Assembly (NCBI GenBank): GCA_030592245.1
Contig: JAUVJV010000151.1
Span: 1-6,121, forward strand
Source of the DNA: Candidatus Eiseniibacteriota bacterium
GTDB lineage: Bacteria > Arandabacterota > Arandabacteria > Arandabacterales > Arandabacteraceae
Length of the DNA stretch: 6,121 bases
Reading direction: 5' to 3'
Of this stretch, positions 1-6,121 are shown in pieces (the first letter of the stretch is position 1; the number at the start of each line of letters is the position of its first letter). The notes beneath the pieces are model-generated. The model saw only the letters and a program-made list of their open reading frames with translations. It did no database searches and was not told the DNA's origin. The position numbers and the translations under genes were made by a program.

Positions 1-1992
1 AAGATCATCCTGCATGTCTGGGTGGCCGGAATCGCGATGTACTTCCTCTTGCGGACCTTGGGCTTGAGGAGACGGGCCTGCCTGGTGGGAGCCGTCGGGT
101 ACATGGTCGCACCCCATTTTCTTTCCCTCATCTATGCCGGACACGACGCCAAGATGTTCGTGACCGCACTCTTTCCACTTTGCGTGATGCTCTTAGAGCG
201 CATGATACGAAAACCCCGGCTGCTGGAGTCCGCGCTTTTCGGGGGCTCGATCGGGCTGCTGTTCCTTACGGCGCATCCCCAGATGGCCTACTTCGCCGGA
301 TGGGGTCTCGGGCTGTACTTCATCCTCAATATCCCGAGGATGATTGGAAAGAGGATGATCGTGAGGGGAGTCTTGCTCCTCCTGCTTGCGGTGGTCGTGG
401 GGGCGGGCATCGGCTGCGTCCAGTTGCTGCCGACCTATCACTACACCACCAACTTCTCACCCAGGACCGGGGGGGTCACGCTGGAGTTCGCGTCCAGCTG
501 GTCGCTTCACCCGGAAGAGATAGTCTCACTTCTGTACCCGTCATTCGCCGGCTACCTGGACAGTTACTGGGGGCGGAATTTTTTCAAGCTCAATGCCGAG
601 TCTCCCGGGCCCTTGATCTTCCTTCTTGCCGTATGCAGCTTCGTCTTCTTCGTAAGGCGGAGAGACATGTTGCCGTGGCTGGTGCTCTTTATCTTCTGCC
701 CGCTCTACGCGCTGGGGGCGCATACCCCGGTCCTTAAGATCATATTCCACACCGTGCCCGGGGCTAAGTTCCTGAGGGCGCCCAGCGTGATCATGTTCAT
801 GTTCTCGTGCGCCTCGAGCGTCCTTGCGGCCTATTTCGTGAACGCCTTTCTCGAGAAGAAGATCTCGGAAGGCCAGAAGCGGTGGCTGATGGGGATAATG
901 CTCGGCACTCTGGTGCTTACGATCATCTTCACCGTGGGGAGGGGGGCATTCCTGGGCCTGTGGAAGGGTGTCTTCGGCTGGCCCGACCAGCAGAAGCTCG
1001 AGACGGCCCGGAACGCGTCTGGCTCGTGGCCCGCGGATGCCATCTTACTCGCGGTCTTTGTGTGGGCCTCGATCGGGCTTGCGCGAACCTCCTACAGGCG
1101 CAGGTGGGCCGGTGCCTTGTGGATCGGCATTCTCGTGGTGGGCCTTCTCCTTACGGGTCTCCGCCATTCGACCCGGTTCATTGAGTATATTGAAGTAGGG
1201 GATTTCGTGAGAAGAGACCCGATGATCGAATATGTAAGCAAGGACCAGGGACATTTCCGGGTTCTTCCCTTAACGGGGTGGAGCTTCTACAACAGGAACT
1301 ACCTTCCGATCTTCGGGATAGAGACGGCCAACGGTTTCTATGACAACCGGGTGAGGTTTTATGACTCCCTGGTCGGGGAGAACCAGGCGAACCTGAACCA
1401 TCCGAACATAATGAGGATCGCAAACGTCAAGTACGTGCTCACAAGCGAGCGCATATCCCATTCCATGCTGGAGGCCAGGCAGGAGTTCGGCAGGGCCTTC
1501 GTGTACGAGAACAAGGGCTACCTGGAGCGGGCCTTCGTCGTGCACAATACCGTCCTTGCCGAAGACGACGGTGCCGCCCTCGATATCATCATGAGCTCCG
1601 ATTTCGACCCCGCGACGACGATCGTGCTCCACGGGGGCGAAGCGATGGCGGGGAGCGGAAGCCTCCCCGGGGAACGCGCCACCATAGAGTCGGATGATCC
1701 GAACGGTGTTGTCATACAGGCCCGGCTGGAATCGGACGGCTACCTCTATTACAGTGGCAACTACCTGCCTTATTGGAAGGCCTATGTAGACGGCGAGGAG
1801 GTCCCCGTCGAGCGGTGCAATATATCCATGAGGGCGATCAGGCTTCCGCCGGGAGATCACAGAATTACGATGAAATACGATTCGCCGTGGTTTAGGCTGG
1901 GTACTTACCTGTGTCTGGGTTGCTGTGCTGTTGTGGGAATGATAGTCGCCGCCGGTTGGTGGCGCGCCAGGGAGAGGCCGGGGAATGGCTAG
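1..1992 (+). CDS. YfhO-family polytopic membrane protein, probable GT-C glycosyltransferase (5'-partial)
   Basis: The reading frame is open to the left edge, so the true start lies outside. The 663 residues seen begin in a membrane helix (LHVWVAGIAMYFLLR) that in YfhO-family proteins (Pfam YfhO) is preceded by roughly 100 or more residues. Numbered from the first base, the protein shows many hydrophobic segments (about 8-18, 28-45, 52-65, 79-110, 119-142, 203-218, 224-240, 262-281, 296-311, 346-360, 369-386). The loop motifs are AGHDAK (46-51), AHPQM (91-95), HPEEIVSLLYPSFAGY (170-185) and GAKFLRAPS (254-262). A non-membrane region of about 240 residues follows, ending in the family-typical YYSGNYLPYWKAYVDGEEV block (583-601). 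A last helix (about 633-654) and a basic tail close the protein. Family members such as Bacillus/Listeria YfhO act outside the membrane, moving sugar from undecaprenyl-phosphate to a surface acceptor. The overlap with a polyprenyl-phosphate sugar synthase gene supports that role here. Acceptor and sugar are unknown. Family call is strong, enzymatic role moderate. Confidence 0.85.
   Translation, partial: KIILHVWVAGIAMYFLLRTLGLRRRACLVGAVGYMVAPHFLSLIYAGHDAKMFVTALFPLCVMLLERMIRKPRLLESALFGGSIGLLFLTAHPQMAYFAGWGLGLYFILNIPRMIGKRMIVRGVLLLLLAVVVGAGIGCVQLLPTYHYTTNFSPRTGGVTLEFASSWSLHPEEIVSLLYPSFAGYLDSYWGRNFFKLNAESPGPLIFLLAVCSFVFFVRRRDMLPWLVLFIFCPLYALGAHTPVLKIIFHTVPGAKFLRAPSVIMFMFSCASSVLAAYFVNAFLEKKISEGQKRWLMGIMLGTLVLTIIFTVGRGAFLGLWKGVFGWPDQQKLETARNASGSWPADAILLAVFVWASIGLARTSYRRRWAGALWIGILVVGLLLTGLRHSTRFIEYIEVGDFVRRDPMIEYVSKDQGHFRVLPLTGWSFYNRNYLPIFGIETANGFYDNRVRFYDSLVGENQANLNHPNIMRIANVKYVLTSERISHSMLEARQEFGRAFVYENKGYLERAFVVHNTVLAEDDGAALDIIMSSDFDPATTIVLHGGEAMAGSGSLPGERATIESDDPNGVVIQARLESDGYLYYSGNYLPYWKAYVDGEEVPVERCNISMRAIRLPPGDHRITMKYDSPWFRLGTYLCLGCCAVVGMIVAAGWWRARERPGNG
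1971..1977 (+). promoter_or_regulatory. Ribosome binding site for the DPM1-like gene
   Basis: GGAGAGG lies inside the end of the YfhO-like gene, 7 nt before the ATG at 1985. It fixes that start and, with the 8-nt gene overlap (1985-1992), suggests translational coupling of the two genes. Confidence 0.7.
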
Positions 1993-2701
1993 CACTACCA
2001 TAGTGGTTCCTACCTACAATGAGAGACAGAACATCGAGACCCTCATCTCCGCCCTCTTGGAGGCCGGTCCCGATATCCGCGTGCTTGTGGTCGATGATAA
2101 CTCCCCTGATGGAACGGCCACATGGGTGGAAGCCGTCGCGGCAAGCAACCCGCGGGTACAGCTGCTGAGCAGGCCCGGCAAGATGGGCCTGGGTTCGGCC
2201 TACATCGATGGCTTCAAGCTGGCGCTGGCCGAGGGGGCTGACCTGGTGGTCCAGATGGATGCGGATTTCTCGCATGACCCCAAGTATATAGGCGATCTCC
2301 TGAAGGCCATAAAAGACAATGACCTGGTGATAGGGTCCCGGTACGTGAAGGGCGTGAACGTCGTGAACTGGCCTATCCAGCGTCTGCTGCTCAGCTACTG
2401 TGCCAATGTCTATAGCAGGATCATCACCGGGCTGCCCGTCCATGATGTCACCTCAGGCTTCAAGTGCTTCAGAAGGAAAGTCCTGGAGCAGATCGACCTC
2501 GACAGCATAATCTCGGACGGCTATTGCTTCCAGATCGAGACGACCTTTCGTTCCTGGAGAAAGGGATTCCGGATAGCCGAGATTCCCATCGTCTTCGTCG
2601 ACCGTCATTCAGGGACTTCCAAGATGTCCAATCGCATAGTATGGGAGGCCATCTGGAAGGTATGGTGGTTCAGGCTGAGGGCCCTTGCGGGACGGATGTA
2701 A
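1985..2701 (+). CDS. Polyprenyl-phosphate mannose synthase (DPM1-like GT2)
   Basis: This 238-residue protein matches the DPM1 family of dolichyl/polyprenyl-phosphate beta-D-mannosyltransferases, which transfer a hexose from GDP-mannose (in some relatives another nucleotide sugar) to a polyprenyl phosphate on the cytoplasmic face of the membrane. Motifs are in the expected order: VVPTYNERQNI (7-17) in the first strand, VVDDNSPDGT (35-44), the metal-binding DAD in MDADFSHDP (91-99), GSRY (117-120), the acceptor-side VHDVTSGFK (152-160), YCFQIE (180-185) and FVDRHSGTSKMS (204-215). No catalytic motif is missing. The protein ends after the GT domain with no C-terminal GtrA-like or membrane helices, so it is the single-domain class and would attach to the membrane peripherally or through a partner. 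The start is set by the Shine-Dalgarno at 1971-1977. The overlap with the upstream YfhO-like gene suggests that it supplies that enzyme's donor. Mannose is the default guess; glucose or another sugar cannot be excluded. Confidence 0.92.
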   Translation: MASTTIVVPTYNERQNIETLISALLEAGPDIRVLVVDDNSPDGTATWVEAVAASNPRVQLLSRPGKMGLGSAYIDGFKLALAEGADLVVQMDADFSHDPKYIGDLLKAIKDNDLVIGSRYVKGVNVVNWPIQRLLLSYCANVYSRIITGLPVHDVTSGFKCFRRKVLEQIDLDSIISDGYCFQIETTFRSWRKGFRIAEIPIVFVDRHSGTSKMSNRIVWEAIWKVWWFRLRALAGRM

Positions 2702-2705
2702 GGGG
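2700..2705 (+). promoter_or_regulatory. Ribosome binding site deciding the start of the GT2-PGT fusion gene
   Basis: AAGGGG begins within the stop codon of the DPM1-like gene and lies 6 nt before the ATG at 2712 (9 nt before a second ATG at 2715). It favours these starts over an in-frame TTG at 2685, which would add nine residues, overlap the previous gene and lack a comparable site. Confidence 0.6.
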
Positions 2706-2711
2706 TTCGCC

Positions 2712-4769
2712 ATGATGAACGACAAAGGACAGCCACCTTTATTCGCAGAAGAGGATGGGCGCTCCGGCGAAGAGGACAGGCGTGAGGTTTCGGTAATCAT
2801 AGTCTCGTACAACACCAGAGACTTCATACGGCGCCTCTTGGCCTCTCTTTTCGATAATCTCCCCGGAATCGTCGGCGAAGTGATAGTGATCGACAATGCG
2901 TCTTCCGACGGCAGCGCCGACATGCTGGAGGCGGAGTTTCCCCGGGTGCGCACCATCAGGAACCCGGTCAACCTGGGCTATGCCAAGGCGGTGAACCGGG
3001 GCATAGTGGAGGCAAGCGGCAGTTACTTCCTTGTTCTCAACCCCGATATCGAGACCAGCGCGGACGCCATCACCAGGCTCTGGGAGTTCATGGAGAAGAC
3101 CCCGGACGCGGGCATCGCGGGCGGAAAGCTGCTCAACCCGGATGGATCGCTCCAGATGTCCTGCCGCACCTTCTACACGATCCCGGTTGTGCTCTTAAGG
3201 CGCACGGTTCTGGGCAAGCTGTTTCCGAATTCGGGCCAGGTCAGGAAACACCTGATGCTCGACTGGGACCATGACTCGGACATGGAGGTGGACTGGCTCA
3301 CGGGTGCCTGCATGATGGTCCGCCGTGAGGCCTATGAGGGCGTCGGCGGAATGGACGAGAGGTTCTTCCTGTACTTCGAGGACGTCGACTGGTGTTACCG
3401 CATGAAGAAGCACGGCTGGAAGGTATGTTATGCTCATTCGAGTGAGATGAAGCACCATTACAGACGCGAGAGCGCCCGGCTGCTGCCGGACCGCAAGCTG
3501 GTCAGCCATCTGCTCAGTACGTTTCGCTTCTATGACAAATGGAGCTCCGCGATGCACTCCCTGAAACGTGAGAGGCGTGCCCTGGGAATCCTGGGCACTG
3601 TCCTGTCGGATGTCATACTGATAAACGTCTCCTTTGTTCTCGCCTATTTCTTCAGGTACCTCGCCAGCGAGATCGACATTGCCGGCCTGTTCACCAAGCC
3701 CGTATACACGGTCGTGATCTACAGGGACTTCCTGATCCTGGTCAACATCGTCTGCCTCTTCTCCTTTGTCTATTCCGGACTTTACCGGAGACCTGGACGC
3801 ACGAACTTTGCCAGGGACCTTATCAGGATCTCACGCGCCGTCCTGCTGAGTTCGCTGGTGATAATGGCGGCGACCTACCTGACGCAGACCATCGCCTATT
3901 CGCGTTTCGTGGTACTGGTATTCTGGCCGATAGCGGTCCTGCTGGTGACCACGGGCCGCGCCGCACAGAGGAGCCTTCACAGCGGATTAAGGAGGGGGCT
4001 CTTCGACTTGAGAAGGGTGGCGATCGTGGGGGAGGACGATCACGCCGTCGCCCTCAGGCGGAAGCTGGAGGCGGCGACAGACGAGGGCTATGACTTTGTC
4101 GGATACGTGGCCCCCGAGGGGCGCATGCTGCCGGAGAGCATGAAGCCTCTTATGGGAACGACGGACGACATCCGCAGCATTGTCGCCGAACACAGGCTTC
4201 ACGAGGTACTGGTGGGTGACCGGCAGCTGTCCAGGCAGGAGATCGGCGGCATTGTGAACGCGGCCAGGAGCTCGGGGGCGGAGGTCAAGGTGGTCTCCGA
4301 GGTCACCGACATGCTGATCAGGGGATCCCAGATGGATGAGGTTGCCGGCACTCCGGTAGTGGTCTTTCCCCTGGCCACGCTCGCCGGTGTCCGCCTGCTG
4401 ACCAAGTACGCGGTGGATCGTGCCGTTGCCCTCCTGGGGATGCTGGGACTGCTGCTGCTGGCGCCCGCGATACTCACCTGGCAGGTTCTCTCGCATCGCA
4501 ACTTCGGGACCTGGGCCAGGACCGTCGGGAACCTCTGGCAGGTGCTCTCGGGCAGGAGGACCCTTGTGGGCCCCAGGCACCCCGTGAGCGGTGAGAGCAT
4601 GAAGCCCGGCGTGACGGGACCCTGGCGTGTGATGACCGGCCAATCTGCGAAAGTTTACCAGGACAGGATGGATATGTATTATCTTCAGAATTGGTCGGTC
4701 TCGAGCGATCTGGAGATTGTCCTCTTGAGTCTCAAGGGATTCCCCGACCTGTTGGGAAGCGGACATTGA
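2712..4769 (+). CDS. GT2 glycosyltransferase fused to a catalytically incomplete polyprenyl-phosphate sugar-phosphotransferase (WbaP/WcaJ-like)
   Basis: 685 residues in two modules. Module 1 (about 25-285) is a WbbL/rhamnosyltransferase-like GT2 domain: VSVIIVSYNTRDFI (26-39), VIDNASSDGS (59-68), NPVNLGYAKAVNRG (84-97), NPDIE (110-114) at the metal/nucleotide site, DWLTGACMMVRREA (194-207) and FFLYFEDVDWCYR (218-230). It looks intact and probably adds a deoxyhexose or hexose from a nucleotide sugar. Module 2 (about 290-685) follows the plan of large monotopic phosphoglycosyltransferases: four membrane helices (about 293-315, 335-357, 374-392, 397-415), a Rossmann-like CoA_binding_3 domain (434-550, RRVAIVGEDD), the membrane-dipping helix (565-590), then LVGPR (618-622), KPGVTGPWRV (631-640) and DMYYLQNWSVSSDLEIV (654-670). 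The stretch that normally sits between helix and LVGPR, with the FRQxRVG and YKFRSM blocks and the LDELPQ catalytic Asp-Glu pair, is absent. Module 2 is therefore probably inactive as an enzyme and may anchor or position the GT2 module. No frameshift or stop is seen. Confidence 0.85.
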   Translation: MMNDKGQPPLFAEEDGRSGEEDRREVSVIIVSYNTRDFIRRLLASLFDNLPGIVGEVIVIDNASSDGSADMLEAEFPRVRTIRNPVNLGYAKAVNRGIVEASGSYFLVLNPDIETSADAITRLWEFMEKTPDAGIAGGKLLNPDGSLQMSCRTFYTIPVVLLRRTVLGKLFPNSGQVRKHLMLDWDHDSDMEVDWLTGACMMVRREAYEGVGGMDERFFLYFEDVDWCYRMKKHGWKVCYAHSSEMKHHYRRESARLLPDRKLVSHLLSTFRFYDKWSSAMHSLKRERRALGILGTVLSDVILINVSFVLAYFFRYLASEIDIAGLFTKPVYTVVIYRDFLILVNIVCLFSFVYSGLYRRPGRTNFARDLIRISRAVLLSSLVIMAATYLTQTIAYSRFVVLVFWPIAVLLVTTGRAAQRSLHSGLRRGLFDLRRVAIVGEDDHAVALRRKLEAATDEGYDFVGYVAPEGRMLPESMKPLMGTTDDIRSIVAEHRLHEVLVGDRQLSRQEIGGIVNAARSSGAEVKVVSEVTDMLIRGSQMDEVAGTPVVVFPLATLAGVRLLTKYAVDRAVALLGMLGLLLLAPAILTWQVLSHRNFGTWARTVGNLWQVLSGRRTLVGPRHPVSGESMKPGVTGPWRVMTGQSAKVYQDRMDMYYLQNWSVSSDLEIVLLSLKGFPDLLGSGH
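4404..4766 (+). other. Remnant of a monotopic phosphoglycosyltransferase catalytic domain lacking the Asp-Glu dyad
   Basis: This stretch encodes residues 565-685 of the fusion protein. It starts with the basic-plus-hydrophobic re-entrant helix (TKYAVDRAVALLGMLGLLLL) and ends with LVGPR, KPGVTGPW and the YYLQNWSVSSDLEI helix, all landmarks of the bacterial sugar transferase domain. Canonical domains are close to 185-200 residues; this one is 121. The shortfall of roughly 65-75 residues falls between about residues 590 and 607 (4479-4532), where a short W/R-rich linker (SHRNFGTWARTVGNLWQ) replaces the donor-binding region and the LDELPQ motif. The alignment was made by eye against remembered WbaP/WcaJ features, so the exact boundaries are approximate. 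Confidence 0.75.
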
Positions 4770-4778
4770 AGCGTTGAT

Positions 4779-4785
4779 GAGGAGG
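4779..4785 (+). promoter_or_regulatory. Ribosome binding site deciding the start of the propeller gene
   Basis: GAGGAGG, a near-perfect Shine-Dalgarno, lies 7 nt before the ATG at 4793 and only 4 nt before an adjacent in-frame ATG at 4790. The spacing favours 4793. It fills most of the short gap after the fusion gene, in which no hairpin terminator is seen, so the two genes are probably co-transcribed. Confidence 0.7.
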
Positions 4786-4792
4786 GTGGATG

Positions 4793-6121
4793 ATGAGGTC
4801 TGTGCTGTTAATCGCGGCAGTCGCTCTGGCGGCGTGTCCGGCATTAGCCGAAGACCAGTGGGAGATCCATGTTAACTCGAATAATGTAACGTCCCTGTGG
4901 GTGGGGCCGGTACCTGGCTACATCTACTGGGGGTCGACCGCCGGGGTGGTTGCGATGGACCCTGCCACCGGCCAGGATTCCAAGATACTCAAGTCCGCCG
5001 GCGGCCTGCGAGCCAATTCGGTGACCGCCGTTGCTGTGGATGATGAAGGAAATCTCTGGATAGGAACCTCGGGTGAGGGTGTATCCGTCCATCACCCGGA
5101 TGGGACCTGGGACTGGCACAGCACGGCCACCCTGAGCTTGCTCAGTGACGATGTTAATGACATTGATACTTATGGCTCGCTGACTGTAGTCGGTACCACC
5201 GGCGGGATCTCGCTTTTCGCCGATGGCAAGTTCCGGACCTTCTGTGACGGGACCGATTGGGCGAATTCCGGGTGCAGTAATGCGCTGAGCGTGGCGCTGA
5301 ATGAAGTCGAGGTACTGGTTGGTGCCAACTGCGGGGTCTTCTCTTCCGATACCAACCTCCGCGAGTGGCGCGAGGTGCTTTCCGGGCGCAGCGTCCAGAG
5401 CATGGACTATGACCAGGTGAGCAGGTTCTGGATTGTCGCGGAAGAGTCCATCTATACCTATGACGGCGACGGTCTCCAAGTAATATCGAAGACTTTCATA
5501 AAGCCCGATGAGCTATACGCGATAGGAGCCCTGGACAACACTGTGTGGGTGGCCACGTCAAATGGCCCCTCCAGGTACGACTTCGCAGCAGAGGCCTGGC
5601 GCCGCAACACAGAGGGGCTTCCGACGCAGCTCCGGGATGCTTCCTCCATCTTCGTGAGCGGTTCTCACTGGGTTGACAGGGTTTGGCTGGGAACGGAGGA
5701 TGGTTGCGCGGTGCTGAAGGGTGTTGCGTGGGAGCTGCTCCTTTCTGATGGGCCGGCGGGCAACTACGTGGAGGATATCGAGGTGGATTCCGGGGGCACC
5801 GTATGGTGTGCCACGGGCACCCGGTGGTCCGGTGTGCCTGATGCGGATATTGGCCTCTTGACCTACGATGGCTTCGAATGGGACCGGGTGATGAGCCCCA
5901 CGATCAATAGCAACAGGCCTTTTGCCATCGATAGCCATCCTGTTGACGGGTCACTCTGGGTATGGTTCTGGGGCGGGGGACTCATGAGTCTCGATGTCGC
6001 GAGTGGTGAGTGGGCCTCCCACGGCGATGTCCGGGACAGCCCCGTGATTTCGGAGGTCCACATCCAGCCCGACGGTACGATCTTCCTGGGTGAGTACCTG
6101 GAAGGCCTGGGGGTGTTGTGC
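4793..6121 (+). CDS. Exported beta-propeller repeat protein (two-component-regulator-propeller-like), 3'-partial
   Basis: The frame stays open to the right edge, giving 443 residues without a stop. The N-terminus MRSVLLIAAVALAACPALA followed by EDQW is a good signal peptide, with a likely signal peptidase I cut after residue 19. LAAC (12-15) could be read as a lipobox, but the following proline makes lipidation less likely. The rest is a series of degenerate blades of about 40-50 residues, each with a signature like xLWIGTxxG: IYWGSTAG, NLWIGTSGEG, LTVVGTTGG, VLVGANCG, FWIVAEES, VWVATSNG, VWLGTEDG, VWCATG, LWVWFWGGG and IFLGEYLEG. This pattern resembles the Reg_prop repeats of periplasmic sensor regions and of standalone secreted propellers. 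At least ten blades are visible, more than one seven-blade propeller needs, so a second propeller or a larger one probably continues outside. No kinase, catalytic or sorting domain is in the visible part. The role is unknown; binding of glycans or proteins at the cell surface is a reasonable guess. An alternative start is the ATG at 4790. Confidence 0.85.
   Translation, partial: MRSVLLIAAVALAACPALAEDQWEIHVNSNNVTSLWVGPVPGYIYWGSTAGVVAMDPATGQDSKILKSAGGLRANSVTAVAVDDEGNLWIGTSGEGVSVHHPDGTWDWHSTATLSLLSDDVNDIDTYGSLTVVGTTGGISLFADGKFRTFCDGTDWANSGCSNALSVALNEVEVLVGANCGVFSSDTNLREWREVLSGRSVQSMDYDQVSRFWIVAEESIYTYDGDGLQVISKTFIKPDELYAIGALDNTVWVATSNGPSRYDFAAEAWRRNTEGLPTQLRDASSIFVSGSHWVDRVWLGTEDGCAVLKGVAWELLLSDGPAGNYVEDIEVDSGGTVWCATGTRWSGVPDADIGLLTYDGFEWDRVMSPTINSNRPFAIDSHPVDGSLWVWFWGGGLMSLDVASGEWASHGDVRDSPVISEVHIQPDGTIFLGEYLEGLGVLC
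4886..6121 (+). repeat. Degenerate protein-level beta-propeller repeats (about ten visible)
   Basis: Numbered from the ATG at 4793, blade signatures begin near residues 43, 87, 130, 172, 211, 249, 295, 335, 386 and 428, a period of roughly 38-51 residues. The units share a [LV]W[IV][GA]T-type strand, a glycine turn and often an aromatic residue closing the blade (for example DGTW, EAW, FEW, GEW). DNA-level identity between units is low, so these are old repeats rather than recent tandem duplications. Confidence 0.7.

Noticed and set aside
22..24. GTG at 22 as a true start of the YfhO-like protein
   Set aside because: The frame is open upstream and the residues before it (KIILHVW) fit the same conserved membrane helix, so the gene extends beyond the window.
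180..737. A 185-codon + strand frame inside the YfhO-like gene
   Set aside because: It overlaps strongly conserved YfhO-family sequence in another frame and encodes an R/A/G-rich protein with no family features.
1270..2001. A 243-codon open frame on the - strand opposite the end of the YfhO-like gene
   Set aside because: It lies wholly antisense to a well-supported gene, has no recognisable domain and a composition rich in P, R, H and V, as expected from the complement of GC-rich coding DNA.
2685..2711. TTG at 2685 as the start of the fusion protein
   Set aside because: It would add nine non-conserved residues overlapping the previous gene, while ATG at 2712 has an AAGGGG site at proper spacing.
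4440..4580. Frameshift as the cause of the missing phosphotransferase core
   Set aside because: Only about a dozen codons separate the membrane-dipping helix from the LVGPR region, so the missing residues cannot be hidden in another frame, and the frame is the same on both sides.
4770..4792. Terminator or promoter between the fusion gene and the propeller gene
   Set aside because: The gap is about 23 nt and mostly ribosome binding site; no inverted repeat with a T-run and no -35/-10 pair is visible.
3987..4844. A 285-codon open frame on the - strand opposite the fusion gene
   Set aside because: It is antisense to the Rossmann and PGT-like region, full of R, H, P, Q and G with no motif, and would span the gap between two real genes. 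It is a shadow of GC-rich coding sequence.
4844..5479. A 211-codon open frame on the - strand opposite the propeller gene
   Set aside because: The + strand frame has a signal peptide, a strong ribosome binding site and periodic blade motifs; the antisense frame has none of these.

Overview
The window holds four genes on the + strand, packed head to tail with almost no intergenic DNA: an 8-nt overlap between genes 1 and 2, a 10-nt gap before gene 3, and a gap of about 23 nt before gene 4. It looks like the inside of one operon, since no promoter, terminator, RNA gene or mobile element could be supported. Gene 1 is cut by the left edge and gene 4 by the right edge. The DNA is GC-rich by eye, with frequent AGG arginine codons and some ATA isoleucine codons. 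The large YfhO-type membrane protein with its AGHDAK motif, the single-domain DPM1-like synthase and the secreted WxG-type propeller protein resemble gene content of FCB-group or related candidate phyla (Krumholzibacteria, Eisenbacteria, Latescibacteria or Zixibacteria-like). This is only an impression; no marker gene is present to fix the taxonomy.

Layout. (1) 1-1992: C-terminal 663 residues of a polytopic YfhO-family membrane protein, probably a GT-C type glycosyltransferase. (2) 1985-2701: a complete DPM1-like polyprenyl-phosphate mannose (or other hexose) synthase. (3) 2712-4769: a two-module protein, with an N-terminal WbbL-like GT2 glycosyltransferase fused to a WbaP/WcaJ-like polyprenyl-phosphate sugar-phosphotransferase. 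The phosphotransferase part has lost the segment carrying its catalytic Asp-Glu pair. (4) 4793-6121: an exported, repeat-rich beta-propeller protein that continues past the window.

How they may work together (inference): gene 2 would make a lipid-linked monosaccharide on the cytoplasmic face and gene 1 would use it on the outer face. This resembles the CsbB/GtcA/YfhO three-component logic known from Firmicutes, although no GtrA/GtcA-like flippase is in the window. Gene 3 would add a sugar from a nucleotide-sugar donor at the inner leaflet, held to the membrane by a phosphotransferase-like scaffold that is probably catalytically dead. Gene 4 may be an exported target, a surface component or simply a co-transcribed passenger.

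The strongest point for follow-up is the in-frame loss of the catalytic core of the phosphotransferase module in gene 3, while the flanking conserved motifs remain intact.
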